Assembly (NCBI RefSeq): GCF_032401055.1
Contig: NZ_CP135529.1
Span: forward strand, 5,020,501-5,084,500
Direction of reading: 5' to 3'
Length of the DNA: 64,000 nucleotides
From: Tardiphaga sp. 709
Lineage (GTDB): Bacteria; Pseudomonadota; Alphaproteobacteria; Rhizobiales; Xanthobacteraceae
The notes below the pieces were generated by a model. The model was not told the DNA's origin, made no database searches, and saw only the letters and a program-made list of their open reading frames with translations. Each line of letters begins with the position of its first letter. Position 1 is the first letter of the stretch. Positions 16,923 to 26,795 of the stretch are shown here, piece after piece. The translations under genes and the position numbers were made by a program.

Positions 16923-18611
16923 ATGACCCATCCCGGCGAGCAGCATTACCCACCCGGTGTCACTTGGGACGCACCCATTGCACGCGGCACGCTGCCGGGC
17001 TTGCTGGCGAACGCGGCCGCTCGCTATGGCGACCGCACCGCCATCGAATTTCGTGATCAGCCAATCTCGTTCAACGACCTGCAGGCGCGCGTCGATGTTA
17101 TTGCCGCCGCGCTGATGCGCGCCGGCTACGGCAAAGGCTCCTCCATCGGCATCTTCCTTGGCAATACGCCGGATCATCCGGTCCACTTCTTCGGTGGCCT
17201 CAGGGCCGGCGCGCGTCTCGTGCATCTGTCGCCGCTCGATGGCGAGATCGCGCTGTCGCACAAGCTGAAAGACTCCGGCGCACGCGTGCTCGTGACGAGC
17301 AACCTTGCGGCGTTGCTGCCGATGGCGCTGAAGTTTCTCGACAAGGGCCTGCTCGACAGGCTGATCGTCTGCGAAGACGACGACTGGGGTGCGGTGAACA
17401 ATCCGCAGCTGCCGCTGCCGGTAAATCCCGCGATTGTCACTTTCCGCAATTTCACGACGGGCGTGACACTGCCTGCGCAGTGGCCCGAGATTTCACCGGA
17501 TGACGTCGCGCTGCTGCAATATACCGGCGGCACCACCGGCTTGCCGAAAGGCGCGATGCTCAGCCACGGCAATCTCACCTCGGCGGTCTCGATCTATAAT
17601 ATGTGGGGCGCGCCGGCGCGGGCCAAGCGCAATCGGATCGAGCGCGTCATCTGCGTGCTGCCGCTGTTTCATATCTATGCATTGACCGTGATCCTGCTGA
17701 GCCGCATAAGCCTCGGCGACACCATCTCGCTGCATCAGCGCTTCGACGTCAGCCGCGTGCTCGACGATATCGAGAAGAAGAAAGCCACCGTATTTCCCGG
17801 CGTGCCCACCATGTGGATCGCCATCGCGGCCGATCCTTCGCTGGAAACGCGTGATCTGTCGTCGCTGGCCTCGGCGGCCTCCGGTGGTGCGCCGCTGCCG
17901 GACGAGGTGGCACGTCTGTTCGAACGCAAGACCGGCCTGTCGTTGAAGAGCGGCTGGGGCATGACCGAGACCTGCTCGCCCGGCACCAGCCATCCGCCCG
18001 GTGGCCTTGATAAGCCGGGCTCGATCGGCCTGATGCTACCGGGGATCGAGATTGACGTGGTGTCACTCGATGACCCGACCAGGGTGCTCGGCGTCAACGA
18101 GACCGGCGAAATCCGGATCAAGGGGCCGAACGTCACCAAAGGCTACTGGAACCGCGCGCAGGAGAGTGCCGAATCCTTTGTCGGCGATCGCTTCCTCACC
18201 GGCGATATCGGCTACATGGATGAGGACGGATTCTTCTATCTGGTCGATCGCAAGAAGGACATGATCATCTCCGGCGGCTTCAACGTCTACCCGCAGATGA
18301 TTGAGCAGGCGATTTACGAACATCCTTCCGTACAGGAAGTGATCGTGATCGGCGTCGTCGATCAATATCGTGGTGAAGCGGCCAAGGCCTTCATCAAGCT
18401 GCGCAATGGCGCAACGCCGTTTACCATCGAAGAGTTGCGCGCATTTCTCACCGGCAAGCTCGGCAAGCATGAACTGCCGGCGATGGTCGAATTCGTCGAC
18501 GATTTGCCGCGCACCGCAGTCGGAAAACTCTCGCGTCACGCCTTGCGTGGCCTGCAACCCACGCCCATCATCAGTCAACAACAAACCGCCTCCGGAGGAT
18601 CTCGCCCATGA
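16923..18611 (+). CDS. pimA: AMP-forming acyl-CoA ligase (dicarboxylate/pimelate type)
   Basis: A 562-residue ANL-superfamily ligase that activates a carboxylic acid to its CoA thioester with ATP. The P-loop-like motif TGGTTGLPKG lies around residues 200-209, GWGMTE and the TGDIGYMDEDGFFYLVDRKKDMI segment complete the adenylate site, and PRTAVGKLSR near the C-terminus holds the catalytic Lys. Placement between pimF and pimB matches the pimelate ligase of Rhodopseudomonas palustris, which accepts C7 and other medium to long dicarboxylates; long-chain fatty acids remain possible. Its stop overlaps the start of the thiolase gene by four bases. Confidence 0.87.
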   Translation: MTHPGEQHYPPGVTWDAPIARGTLPGLLANAAARYGDRTAIEFRDQPISFNDLQARVDVIAAALMRAGYGKGSSIGIFLGNTPDHPVHFFGGLRAGARLVHLSPLDGEIALSHKLKDSGARVLVTSNLAALLPMALKFLDKGLLDRLIVCEDDDWGAVNNPQLPLPVNPAIVTFRNFTTGVTLPAQWPEISPDDVALLQYTGGTTGLPKGAMLSHGNLTSAVSIYNMWGAPARAKRNRIERVICVLPLFHIYALTVILLSRISLGDTISLHQRFDVSRVLDDIEKKKATVFPGVPTMWIAIAADPSLETRDLSSLASAASGGAPLPDEVARLFERKTGLSLKSGWGMTETCSPGTSHPPGGLDKPGSIGLMLPGIEIDVVSLDDPTRVLGVNETGEIRIKGPNVTKGYWNRAQESAESFVGDRFLTGDIGYMDEDGFFYLVDRKKDMIISGGFNVYPQMIEQAIYEHPSVQEVIVIGVVDQYRGEAAKAFIKLRNGATPFTIEELRAFLTGKLGKHELPAMVEFVDDLPRTAVGKLSRHALRGLQPTPIISQQQTASGGSRP

Positions 18612-19795
18612 CCGAAGCCGTTATCGTTTCCACCGCCCGTACCCCGATCGGCAAGGCCTTTCGCGGCGCATTGAACGCCACCGAAGGCGCAACGCTGCTC
18701 GGCCATGCGATCGAGCATGCCGTCAAGCGCGCCGGCATCGATCCGAAGGAAGTTGAAGACGTCGTGATGGGCGCAGCCCTGCAGCAGGGCGCGACCGGCG
18801 GCAACATCGCACGCAAGGCGCTGCTCCGCGCCGGCCTGCCGGTCACGGCTGGCGGCACCACCATCGATCGCCAGTGCGCGTCGGGCCTGCAGGCGATTGC
18901 GCTGGCCGCGCGTTCGGTGATCTTCGACGGCGTCGAGATCGCGGTTGGTGGCGGCGGCGAGTCGATCTCGCTGGTGCAGAACGAGCACGCCAACAAGTTC
19001 CACACCGTCGATCCCGAACTGATGAAGATCAAGGGCGACGTCTATATGCCGATGCTCGACACCGCCGAGACGGTGGCCAAGCGCTACAACATCTCGCGCG
19101 AGCGCCAGGACGAGTATTCGCTGGAAAGCCAGCGCCGCACCGCGGCCGCGCAGCAGGGCGGCAAGTTCAACGACGAACTGGCGCCGATCGCGACCAAGAT
19201 GGGCGTCGTCGACAAGGCGACCGGCGAAGTCTCGTTCAAGGACATCACGCTGTCGAAGGATGAAGGTCCGCGTCCGGAAACCACCGCGGAAGGTCTCGCC
19301 GGCCTGAAGGCTGTGCGCGGCGACGGCTTCACCATCACCGCCGGCAATGCGTCGCAGCTCTCGGACGGCGCCAGTGCCACCGTGATCATGAGCGACAAGC
19401 TTGCTGCGCAGAAGGGCCTCAAGCCGCTCGGCATCTTCCGCGGCTTCGTTTCCGCCGGCTGCGAGCCGGACGAAATGGGCATCGGTCCGGTGTTCGCCGT
19501 GCCGCGCCTCTTGAAGCGTCATGGCCTCAAGATCGAGGACATCGATCTCTGGGAGCTCAATGAAGCCTTCGCCGTGCAGGTTCTGTACTGCCGCGACAAG
19601 CTCGGCATCGATCCGGAGAAGCTCAACGTCAATGGCGGCGCGATCTCGGTCGGCCATCCCTATGGTATGTCGGGCGCACGTCTCGCCGGTCACGCGCTGA
19701 TCGAAGGCCGCCGCCGCAAGGCGAAATATGCCGTCGTCACCATGTGCGTCGGCGGCGGCATGGGCTCCGCTGGCCTGCTCGAAATCGTTCACTAA
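18608..19795 (+). CDS. pimB: acetyl-CoA C-acyltransferase (thiolase)
   Basis: A 395-residue thiolase carrying out the final cleavage of 3-oxoacyl-CoA to acetyl-CoA and a shortened acyl-CoA. Cys90 in DRQCASG is the acylated cysteine, NEAFAVQ supplies the Asn, [10 protein letters not shown] the His, and CVGGGMG the second Cys near the C-terminus. All catalytic residues are present and length is normal. A GGAGGA ribosome binding site lies inside the end of pimA, and the ATGA overlap signals coupling. Function in dicarboxylate breakdown is inferred from the operon. Confidence 0.9.
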   Translation: MTEAVIVSTARTPIGKAFRGALNATEGATLLGHAIEHAVKRAGIDPKEVEDVVMGAALQQGATGGNIARKALLRAGLPVTAGGTTIDRQCASGLQAIALAARSVIFDGVEIAVGGGGESISLVQNEHANKFHTVDPELMKIKGDVYMPMLDTAETVAKRYNISRERQDEYSLESQRRTAAAQQGGKFNDELAPIATKMGVVDKATGEVSFKDITLSKDEGPRPETTAEGLAGLKAVRGDGFTITAGNASQLSDGASATVIMSDKLAAQKGLKPLGIFRGFVSAGCEPDEMGIGPVFAVPRLLKRHGLKIEDIDLWELNEAFAVQVLYCRDKLGIDPEKLNVNGGAISVGHPYGMSGARLAGHALIEGRRRKAKYAVVTMCVGGGMGSAGLLEIVH

Positions 19796-19823
19796 TTACA
19801 AATCTGCTCACAAGGAGGATCCG

Positions 19824-21011
19824 ATGGATCTGAGCTTCAGCAAAGAAGAAACAGCATTCCGCGACGAGGTGCGCACCTTTTTCCGCGAAAGCCTCGACCC
19901 GGCGGTGCGCAAGAAACTGCAGGAAGGTCACCACACCAGCAAGGACGACCTGGTGAACTGGCAGCGCACGCTCAACAAGAAGGGCTGGGCCGTCCCGCAT
20001 TGGCCGCAGGAATATGGCGGCACCGGCTGGAGCGCCGCCAAGCAGTACATCTTCCTGGAAGAGCTGCAGAAGACCCCTGCGCCGCCGCCACTGCCGTTCG
20101 GCGTCAACATGGTCGGCCCGGTGATCTACACCTTCGGCAATGAGCAGCAGAAGAAGCACTTCCTGCCGCGCATTGCCAATATGGACGACTGGTGGTGCCA
20201 GGGCTTCTCGGAGCCGGGCTCGGGTTCGGACCTCGCCTCGCTGAAGACCACGGCGAAGAAGAAGGGCGATACCTATATCGTCAACGGCCAGAAGACCTGG
20301 ACCACGCTCGCGCAGCATGCCGACTGGATCTTCTGCCTTTGCCGCACCGACCCCGATGCGAAGAAGCAGTCGGGCATCTCCTTCATCCTCATCGACATGA
20401 AGTCGAAGGGCATCACCGTTCGCCCGATCCAGACCATCGATGGCGGCGTCGAAGTCAACGAAGTGTTCTTCGATGAAGTCGTGGTGCCGGCCGAGAATCT
20501 CGTCGGTGAAGAGAACAAGGGCTGGGACTACGCCAAATTCCTGCTCGGCAACGAGCGCGTCAACATCGCGCGCGTCGGCATGTCGAAGGAACGCATCCGC
20601 CGCATCAAGGAGCTGGCCTCCAGCGTGAAGTCCGGTGACAAGCCGCTGATCGAGGATCCACAGTTCCGCCAGAAGCTGGCTGCGACCGAGATCGAGCTCA
20701 AGGCGCTCGAACTGACGCAGATGCGCGTCGTCGCGGCCGAAGGCAAGCACGGCAAGGGCAAGCCGGATCCGGCCTCCTCGATCCTCAAGATCAAGGGTTC
20801 GGAAATCCAGCAGACGCTCACCGAGCTGCTGCTCGAAGTCACCGGCCCGTTCGCACTGCCCTTCATGCCGGAAGGCGAGGGGCAGAACGAAGAGGGCGAC
20901 TGGGCCTCGCCGATCGCGCCGACCTATTTCAACTACCGCAAGGTGTCGATCTATGGCGGCTCCAACGAGATCCAGCGCAACATCATCGCGAAAGCGGTGC
21001 TGGGGCTGTGA
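19824..21011 (+). CDS. pimC: acyl-CoA dehydrogenase, large subunit of a pimeloyl-CoA-type enzyme
   Basis: A 395-residue FAD-dependent acyl-CoA dehydrogenase. WWCQGFSEPGSGSDLASLKT is the flavin and substrate loop, and YGGSNEIQRNIIAK the C-terminal FAD-binding segment. ATG 19824 is preceded by AAGGAGGAT at ideal spacing; the upstream extension of the frame overlaps pimB. Paired with the shorter dehydrogenase encoded next, it resembles heteromeric dehydrogenases such as PimCD, which introduce the 2,3 double bond in pimeloyl-CoA. Electrons would pass to electron-transfer flavoprotein. Confidence 0.87.
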   Translation: MDLSFSKEETAFRDEVRTFFRESLDPAVRKKLQEGHHTSKDDLVNWQRTLNKKGWAVPHWPQEYGGTGWSAAKQYIFLEELQKTPAPPPLPFGVNMVGPVIYTFGNEQQKKHFLPRIANMDDWWCQGFSEPGSGSDLASLKTTAKKKGDTYIVNGQKTWTTLAQHADWIFCLCRTDPDAKKQSGISFILIDMKSKGITVRPIQTIDGGVEVNEVFFDEVVVPAENLVGEENKGWDYAKFLLGNERVNIARVGMSKERIRRIKELASSVKSGDKPLIEDPQFRQKLAATEIELKALELTQMRVVAAEGKHGKGKPDPASSILKIKGSEIQQTLTELLLEVTGPFALPFMPEGEGQNEEGDWASPIAPTYFNYRKVSIYGGSNEIQRNIIAKAVLGL

Positions 21012-21018
21012 TTTCTTC

Positions 21019-21176
21019 CTTCTCCCCGCTTGCGGGGAGAAGGTGGTCCGATTGCGCGTAGCGCATTCGGACCGGATGAGGGGGAACCTCCGCCGGCTCG
21101 GTGCCCGCGGATAGTCCCCCTCACCCGAAGGCCCCGCTTCGCTCGCCTTCGACCTCTCCCCGCAAGCGGGGAGAGG
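21019..21176. repeat. palindromic repeat element inside the pim operon (pimC-pimD)
   Basis: The unit opens with CTTCTCCCCGC-tt-GCGGGGAGAAG (21019-21042) and closes with CCTCTCCCCGC-aa-GCGGGGAGAGG (21153-21176). Between them are mutually complementary blocks (GGATGAGGGGGA and TCCCCCTCACCC). The whole can fold into a long cruciform or RNA hairpin. The same design recurs at 22391-22545. Confidence 0.8.
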
Positions 21177-21233
21177 TCAGGGAGCTCAAACACATTCACA
21201 CGCGCGTTACGCGCGATCCGAAAGAGAAAGACC

Positions 21234-22376
21234 ATGGATTTTGATTTGTCGGAGGAGCAACGCCTCCTCAAGGACAGCGTCGACGGCCTGCTGAAATCGT
21301 CTTACGAATTCGAGGCTCGCAAGAAGTACCGCGCTGAGAAGGGCGGCTGGAGCCGCGATGTCTGGGGCAAGTTCGCCGAACAGGGTCTGCTCGGTCTGCC
21401 GTTCTCGGAAGACGACGGCGGCTTCGGCGCCGGTCCGATCGAGACCATGATCGTGATGGAAGCACTGGGTCGCAATCTCGTCGTCGAGCCCTATCTCGAC
21501 ACGGTAGTGCTCGGCGGCGGCTTCCTGCGCCGTGGCTCGGCCGAACAGCGCGCCGCGCATCTGCCAGGCGTGATCGACGGTTCGAAGACGCTGGCCTTCG
21601 CGCAGGTCGAACGCGACTCGCGCTACGATCTCGGTGACGTCGTGACGTCGGCCAAGAAGAGCGGTTCGGGCTACACGTTGTCCGGCGAGAAGTTCGTCGT
21701 CGGTCACGGCGATACTGCCGATACGCTGATCGTCACCGCGCGCACCGCTGGTGGCCAGCGCGATGCCAAGGGCGTCGGCGTATTCCTGGTGCCCGCCAAT
21801 GCCAAGGGCGTCGACATCAAGGGCTATGAGACGCAGGATGGCAGCCGCGCCGCCGATATCAAGCTGAACAATGTCGAGGTCGGCGCTGACGCCGCGATCG
21901 GCAATGCCGAGGATGGCCTGTCGATCGTCAATCAGGTCGTCGATGACGCCCGCATCGCACTGTGTGCCGAAGCGGTCGGCGCGATGGAAGAGGCACTGAA
22001 GATCTCCGTCGAGTACATCAAGGAGCGCAAGCAGTTCGGCGTCGCCATCGGCTCGTTCCAGGCGCTGCAGCACCGCGCGGCCGACATGTTCACCGCGCTG
22101 GAGACCGCGCGCAGCATGTCGTTCCTGGCCTCGATGGCGTCGAGCTTCACCGATCTCGACGAACGCACCAAGACGGTCGCCGCTGCCAAGGTGCAGATCG
22201 GCCGCTCCGCGCGCTTCGTCGGCCAGGGCGGCGTGCAGCTGCATGGCGGCGTCGGCGTGACCATGGAGTACAAGATCGGCCACTACTTCAAGCGGCTGAC
22301 CATGATCGAGCAGCAGTTCGGCGATGCCGATTATCACCTGCGCCGCGTCGCGCAGGCGGGCGGGATCACGGAGTAG
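21234..22376 (+). CDS. pimD: acyl-CoA dehydrogenase, small subunit of a pimeloyl-CoA-type enzyme
   Basis: A 380-residue acyl-CoA dehydrogenase homologue beginning MDFDLSEEQRLLKDSVDG. It keeps the C-terminal four-helix bundle and the QLHGGVGVTMEYKIGHYFKR segment, but the middle flavin loop is less canonical than in PimC (AFAQVERDSRYD), as is usual for the second subunit of heteromeric dehydrogenases. ATG 21234 was chosen because AAAGAGAAAG precedes it and the upstream frame only reads through the palindromic repeat. It should work with PimC on dicarboxyl-CoA. Confidence 0.87.
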   Translation: MDFDLSEEQRLLKDSVDGLLKSSYEFEARKKYRAEKGGWSRDVWGKFAEQGLLGLPFSEDDGGFGAGPIETMIVMEALGRNLVVEPYLDTVVLGGGFLRRGSAEQRAAHLPGVIDGSKTLAFAQVERDSRYDLGDVVTSAKKSGSGYTLSGEKFVVGHGDTADTLIVTARTAGGQRDAKGVGVFLVPANAKGVDIKGYETQDGSRAADIKLNNVEVGADAAIGNAEDGLSIVNQVVDDARIALCAEAVGAMEEALKISVEYIKERKQFGVAIGSFQALQHRAADMFTALETARSMSFLASMASSFTDLDERTKTVAAAKVQIGRSARFVGQGGVQLHGGVGVTMEYKIGHYFKRLTMIEQQFGDADYHLRRVAQAGGITE

Positions 22377-22390
22377 GGCTTGCCTGCTAA

Positions 22391-22545
22391 CCTCTCCCCG
22401 CTTGCGGGGAGAGGTCGTCACTTACATGCGAAGCATGTGAGTGACGGGTGAGGGGGCTCTCCATACGCTCCGAGCTCGCTGAGAGTCCCCCTCACCCGTC
22501 GCGGGCTTCGTCCACGCCACCCTCTCCCCGCAAGCGGGGCGAGGG
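22391..22545. repeat. palindromic repeat element after pimD
   Basis: Opens with CCTCTCCCCGC-tt-GCGGGGAGAGG (22391-22414) and closes with a matching inverted arm ending CAAGCGGGGCGAGGG (to 22545); inside are ACATGC-gaa-GCATGT and complementary GGGTGAGGGGG / CCCCCTCACCC blocks. Same family as the element at 21019-21176. It separates pimD from the SDR gene and may reduce or stabilise downstream transcript. Confidence 0.8.
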
Positions 22546-22590
22546 CACCGCGCGCCGCCGCCACTTCAATCAACAGACAGGAGACCGCCC

Positions 22591-23361
22591 GTGAAAAATC
22601 CCTTCGATCTCACCGGCAAGGTCGCCGTCATCACCGGTTCCAGCCGCGGCATCGGCAAGGCCTCCGCGGAATTGCTCGCCAGCCTCGGTGCCAAGGTTGT
22701 CGTCTCCAGCCGCAAGGCCGATGCCTGTCAGGCCGTGGTCGATGGCATCAAGGCCAATGGCGGCGATGCCCATGTCATTCCCTGCAACATCTCGCGCCGC
22801 GATGAAGTCGAAGCTTTGATCGACGGCACCGTGAAACACTACGGCCCGATCGATATTCTGGTCTGCAATGCCGCGGTGAATCCCTATTACGGCCCGCTGC
22901 TCGATATCGCGGACGAAGCCTTCGACAAGATCATGGGCTCCAACGTCAAGAGCAACATCTGGCTCTGTGCCAAGGCGATCCCGGCGATGGCCGAGCGCGG
23001 CAAGGGCTCCGTCGTCATCATCTCCTCCATCGGCGGCCTGCGCGGCTCCACGGTGATCGGCGCCTACGGCATCTCCAAGGCTGCCGACTTCTCCCTGTGC
23101 CGCAGTCTCGCCGGCGAATGGGGCCCCAAGGGCGTGCGCGTCAATTGCATCGCGCCTGGACTGGTGAAGACCGACTTCGCGAAAGCGCTGTGGGAAGACG
23201 AGGCCAATCTCAAGCGCCGCACCGCGACCACGCCGCTGCGCCGGATCGGCGAGCCCCATGAGATCGCCGGCGCCGTCGCCTATCTCGGCTCGGATTCCTC
23301 CACCTTCATGACCGGCCAGACCATCGTCATCGACGGCGGCGTGACGACCGCATCGGTGTAA
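22591..23361 (+). CDS. short-chain dehydrogenase/reductase
   Basis: A 256-residue classical SDR. TGSSRGIG near residues 15-22 is the NAD(P)-binding Gly motif, NAAVNP follows the NAG position, IISSIGG contains the catalytic Ser region and YGISK (Tyr and Lys) completes the active site; the C-terminus ends in FMTGQTIVIDGG. It starts with GTG at 22591 behind AGGAGAC. It probably belongs to the pim transcription unit and could oxidise a hydroxyacyl intermediate, but SDRs are too broad to name a substrate. Whether it corresponds to the sixth gene of the R. palustris operon (pimE) I cannot tell. Confidence 0.85.
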   Translation: MKNPFDLTGKVAVITGSSRGIGKASAELLASLGAKVVVSSRKADACQAVVDGIKANGGDAHVIPCNISRRDEVEALIDGTVKHYGPIDILVCNAAVNPYYGPLLDIADEAFDKIMGSNVKSNIWLCAKAIPAMAERGKGSVVIISSIGGLRGSTVIGAYGISKAADFSLCRSLAGEWGPKGVRVNCIAPGLVKTDFAKALWEDEANLKRRTATTPLRRIGEPHEIAGAVAYLGSDSSTFMTGQTIVIDGGVTTASV

Positions 23362-23497
23362 TTTCCCGCTTTTCCACTTCCGGTAGCCTGAAACCGTCCG
23401 AAACAAACCTCCGGCGGTAGCCACTTGCCGCCTGCCTCAATCCTTTCCCGTTTTTTAACATTTCGGGCGCACGGATAGCCGCAGCTGGAGAGTTCCC

Positions 23498-24700
23498 GTG
23501 CGGCAGACGGATATCGCGATCATTGGTGGCGGCCTCGCCGGGTCGACGGCTGCGGCGATGCTCGGTCGCGCCGGTGTGTCCGCGATCCTGATCGAGCCGC
23601 ATCAGGTCCATCCGCCTGAGCTCCGCTGCGAGAAGATCAGCGGCGGCGTTCAGCTCGAGCGGTTGCGCAAGACGGGTCTCGTCGATGCCGTGCTCGGTGC
23701 CGCCACCCATGACGACGAGATTTGGATCGCGCGCTTCGGCCGTGTGATCGACAAGCGCCCCAGCCAGCAGCACGGCTTTCTCTACGACACGCTGGTCAAC
23801 ACCGTGCGTGGCCAGATCCCGTCATCTGTCGGAACCATTCACGCCAAGGCGACGTCGATCGCCACATCCGATGATCGCCAGACCATCGGCCTCTCCAATG
23901 GCGAGGAGATTTCCGCGCGTCTCGTTGTGCTCGCCAATGGCGCCAGCGTCAGCCTGCGCAATCAGCTCAATATCGGTCGCCCGGTCATCTCGGCCAATCA
24001 TTCGATCTCGGTGGGCTTCGATATCGCGCCCGTCGGCCGTGAACGTTTCGCCTTTCCGGCGCTGACCTACTTTGCCGAAACCACGGTTCATCGCACCGCC
24101 TATGTCACGCTGTTCCCGATCGGCGACACGATGCGCGGCAACCTGTTCGTCTATCGCGAGACTGACGATCCCTGGATTCGCCAGATGCGCCGGACGCCGG
24201 AGACGGCGCTTGACGCCTGTCTGCCGAAGCTGCGTGCGCTGATCGGTGATTACAAGATATCCGGCGATATCAGGATCCGCCCCATCGATCTCTATGAGAG
24301 CGACAATGTGGTCCAGCCCGGTGTCGTGCTGGTGGGCGATGCGTTTGCGTCGCCATGCCCCGGCAGCGGCTGCGGCACCGACAAGGTGTTCACGGATGTC
24401 GCGCAGCTTTGCAGCGTGCACATCCCGAACTGGCTCGCGACCGATGGCATGGGCGCCGACAAGATCGCGCAATATTACGCCGATCCTCTGAAGCTGGAAT
24501 GCGACGCCTGGGCCACCGGCAAGGCGTTCAAGCTGCGCTCAGTCACTGTCGAGAATTCGCTGTATTGGCGCGCGCAGCGCTGGGCACGTTTCTTCGGCCG
24601 GCTCGGCGAGGGCATGGTGCGGCGGGCCCGCGAGACGCTGCCGCGCGAACTGGCGATGGTCGCGTCCGCTCTGGTCATGATGATCGACTCGGCGACCTGA
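23498..24700 (+). CDS. FAD-dependent oxidoreductase (p-hydroxybenzoate hydroxylase-like fold)
   Basis: A 400-residue flavoprotein. IAIIGGGLAGSTAAAMLGRAG at the N-terminus (split over residues 4-23) is the dinucleotide-binding motif, and VVLVGDAFASPCPGSGCGTDKVF near residue 280 is the second FAD-binding GD motif. This two-motif arrangement belongs to the group containing aromatic-ring hydroxylases and geranylgeranyl reductases. The start is GTG 23498 with CTGGAGAG upstream. It is separated from the SDR gene by 136 bases, so may be independently transcribed. The reaction is not predictable; a monooxygenase or reductase acting on a hydrophobic compound is likely. Confidence 0.75.
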   Translation: MRQTDIAIIGGGLAGSTAAAMLGRAGVSAILIEPHQVHPPELRCEKISGGVQLERLRKTGLVDAVLGAATHDDEIWIARFGRVIDKRPSQQHGFLYDTLVNTVRGQIPSSVGTIHAKATSIATSDDRQTIGLSNGEEISARLVVLANGASVSLRNQLNIGRPVISANHSISVGFDIAPVGRERFAFPALTYFAETTVHRTAYVTLFPIGDTMRGNLFVYRETDDPWIRQMRRTPETALDACLPKLRALIGDYKISGDIRIRPIDLYESDNVVQPGVVLVGDAFASPCPGSGCGTDKVFTDVAQLCSVHIPNWLATDGMGADKIAQYYADPLKLECDAWATGKAFKLRSVTVENSLYWRAQRWARFFGRLGEGMVRRARETLPRELAMVASALVMMIDSAT

Positions 24701-24786
24701 CCGCCGCCGCTTGACGCGCTTGCGCTAATCCGGTTGCCTGCCCCTCCCAACACAACGCGACCACAATCTTTCGGGAAGAAACGCCT

Positions 24787-26286
24787 ATGTCTTTCGTGAT
24801 GGCCATCGATCAGGGCACCACATCCTCGCGCGCGATGATCTTCCGCGCCGACATCTCGATCGCGGCCTCCGCGCAGCAGGAATTCCCGCAGCATTTCCCG
24901 GCCTCCGGCTGGGTCGAGCATGAGCCCGAGGATATCTGGACCTCGACGCTGGCCGTTTGCCGCGAGGCGATGACGAAGGCTGGCGTGACCGCGAAGGATA
25001 TTGCCGCCATCGGTATCACCAATCAGCGCGAGACGGTGGTGGTGTGGGATCGCGTCACCGGCCAGGCCGTGCACCGCGCCATCGTCTGGCAGGACCGCCG
25101 CACGGCCGAGATCTGCGCGCAGATGAAGGCCGACGGCCACGAGCCGTTGATCACGCAGAAGACCGGCCTGATCGTCGATCCGTATTTCTCCGGTACCAAA
25201 GTGGCCTGGATTCTCGATCACGTGCCCGGTGCGCGCGCCCGCGCCGAGCGCGGCGAATTGCTGTTCGGCACCGTCGATTGCTATCTGCTGTGGCGGCTGA
25301 CGGCGGGGAAGGTGCATGCCACCGACGCCACCAATGCCTCGCGCACGCAGCTCTTCAATATCCACACCGGCGAATGGGATGACGAACTGCTGAAGCTGCT
25401 GCGCGTGCCCAAGGCGATGTTGCCGAAGGTACAGGACTCGTCGTCCGATTTCGGCAGCACCGACCTGTTCGGCGGCTCCATCATGATCGGCGGCATCGCG
25501 GGGGATCAACAAGCCGCCACCATCGGGCAGGCATGTTTTGCGCCGGGCATGATCAAGTCCACCTACGGCACCGGCTGTTTCGCATTGCTCAACACCGGCA
25601 CCACTCCAGTAGCGTCGAAGCACAAGTTGCTCACCACGGTTGCCTATCAACTCAACGGCGTGCGCACCTATGCGCTGGAAGGCTCGATCTTTGTCGCCGG
25701 CTCCGCCGTGCAGTGGCTGCGCGATGGTCTCGGCATCATCAAGAGTGCCGCCGAAAGCGGGCCGCTTGCCGACAAGAACGATTCATTGCAGTCGGTCTAT
25801 CTGGTGCCGGCCTTTGTCGGCCTCGGTGCGCCCTACTGGAATCCCGATGTGCGGGGCGCGCTGTTCGGATTGACGCGCAACACCGGCCCGGCCGAACTCG
25901 CCCATGCCGCGCTGGAAAGCGTCTGTTATCAGACGCGTGATCTCTACGCGGCGATGCGCGCCGACTGGCCGGACGTCTCCGCCGCTACTGTTGTTCTGCG
26001 CGTCGATGGCGGCATGACGGCGTCGGACTGGACCATGCAGCGTCTCGCCGATTTGCTGAATGCCCCCGTCGATCGCCCCATGATCCAGGAAACCACCGCA
26101 CTGGGTGCTGCCTATCTCGCCGGTCTCAAGGCGGGCGTATTTCCCGAACCCGCCAAATTCGCTGACAACTGGCGGCTCGAACACCGCTTCCGTCCGGTGA
26201 TGAGTGAAGCTACACGATCCCGCAAGCTCAAGGGCTGGGCGCAGGCGGTGAAGGGCGTATTGGCGAGCGATCCGGGCAAAGATTGA
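24787..26286 (+). CDS. glpK: glycerol kinase
   Basis: A 499-residue FGGY-family kinase that phosphorylates glycerol to sn-glycerol 3-phosphate. The start [19 protein letters not shown] is the phosphate-binding segment of Glp[16 protein letters not shown] and AIVWQDRRT carry glycerol contacts (Arg, Glu), and GGDQQAA-like [13 protein letters not shown] contains the catalytic Asp. [16 protein letters not shown] is the adenosine site region. Length equals that of other GlpK proteins. No glpF or glpD is adjacent, so it seems to be a single-gene unit ended by the hairpin at 26308-26331. Confidence 0.95.
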   Translation: MSFVMAIDQGTTSSRAMIFRADISIAASAQQEFPQHFPASGWVEHEPEDIWTSTLAVCREAMTKAGVTAKDIAAIGITNQRETVVVWDRVTGQAVHRAIVWQDRRTAEICAQMKADGHEPLITQKTGLIVDPYFSGTKVAWILDHVPGARARAERGELLFGTVDCYLLWRLTAGKVHATDATNASRTQLFNIHTGEWDDELLKLLRVPKAMLPKVQDSSSDFGSTDLFGGSIMIGGIAGDQQAATIGQACFAPGMIKSTYGTGCFALLNTGTTPVASKHKLLTTVAYQLNGVRTYALEGSIFVAGSAVQWLRDGLGIIKSAAESGPLADKNDSLQSVYLVPAFVGLGAPYWNPDVRGALFGLTRNTGPAELAHAALESVCYQTRDLYAAMRADWPDVSAATVVLRVDGGMTASDWTMQRLADLLNAPVDRPMIQETTALGAAYLAGLKAGVFPEPAKFADNWRLEHRFRPVMSEATRSRKLKGWAQAVKGVLASDPGKD

Positions 26287-26307
26287 AAATTTGCTCGCGA
26301 AACAGAA

Positions 26308-26331
26308 AGAGCCGCCCGTGCAGGCGGCTCT
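26308..26331. terminator. bidirectional terminator between glpK and a small exported protein gene
   Basis: AGAGCCGCC (26308-26316) pairs with GGCGGCTCT (26323-26331), loop CGTGCA. On the minus strand the stem is followed by TTCTGTTT, giving a better U-tract in that direction. Confidence 0.8.
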
Positions 26332-26373
26332 TCATGATGTTTATGTCAGGTTGATCGCGCCTGATGTTGTTCG

Positions 26374-26625
26374 TTAGCGCCAGCCGCGGTGTCGTCCGCG
26401 CGACCACCCATAGTGATGGCCGCGTCCGCGGCCCCAGCCGTAGTGATGTCCACGCCCGCCGCGATGCATGCCGTGATGTCCGCCGCCATGGCCACCACGA
26501 ACCTGGATGATGTCGCTGGCGGTGCTCGCAGGCGCAAGCCCACCGACCGGCATGGCGTTCGCTGGAAGCATCAAGCCGAGACCCAGGAGCCCCGCCGCCG
26601 CTGCCGCGATCATGGTACGTTTCAT
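26374..26625 (-). CDS. small exported His/Gly-rich protein
   Basis: An 83-residue protein. Residues 1-24 are a signal peptide (MKRTMIAAAAAGLLGLGLML, cleavage near ANA). After a short linker the mature C-terminal half is low-complexity: GHGGGHHGMHRGGRGHH, then two copies of GRGHHYGW and a GRHRGWR tail. ATG 26625 was chosen because GGAGGG sits 5 bases upstream; the longer frame lacks a signal-like start. Such short secreted Gly/His/Arg/Trp-rich proteins are frequent in this family of bacteria and usually annotated hypothetical. A metal-binding or surface role is a guess from the His content. Confidence 0.7.
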   Translation of the reverse strand: MKRTMIAAAAAGLLGLGLMLPANAMPVGGLAPASTASDIIQVRGGHGGGHHGMHRGGRGHHYGWGRGRGHHYGWSRGRHRGWR

Positions 26626-26795
26626 TTCAACCCTCCAAACGCAAACATTGCGCAGGCAACAAGCTATGGTCATCCGCTTTGTTCCATTGCCAGGCGGTTG
26701 AAATAACGGTTACGACGGGGTGGTCAGCAGCGACCGCGGTGCGTTGAGGCGATGACGGCGAGATACGAAGGGTGCAAAATATTCCTTCCCCTTTA

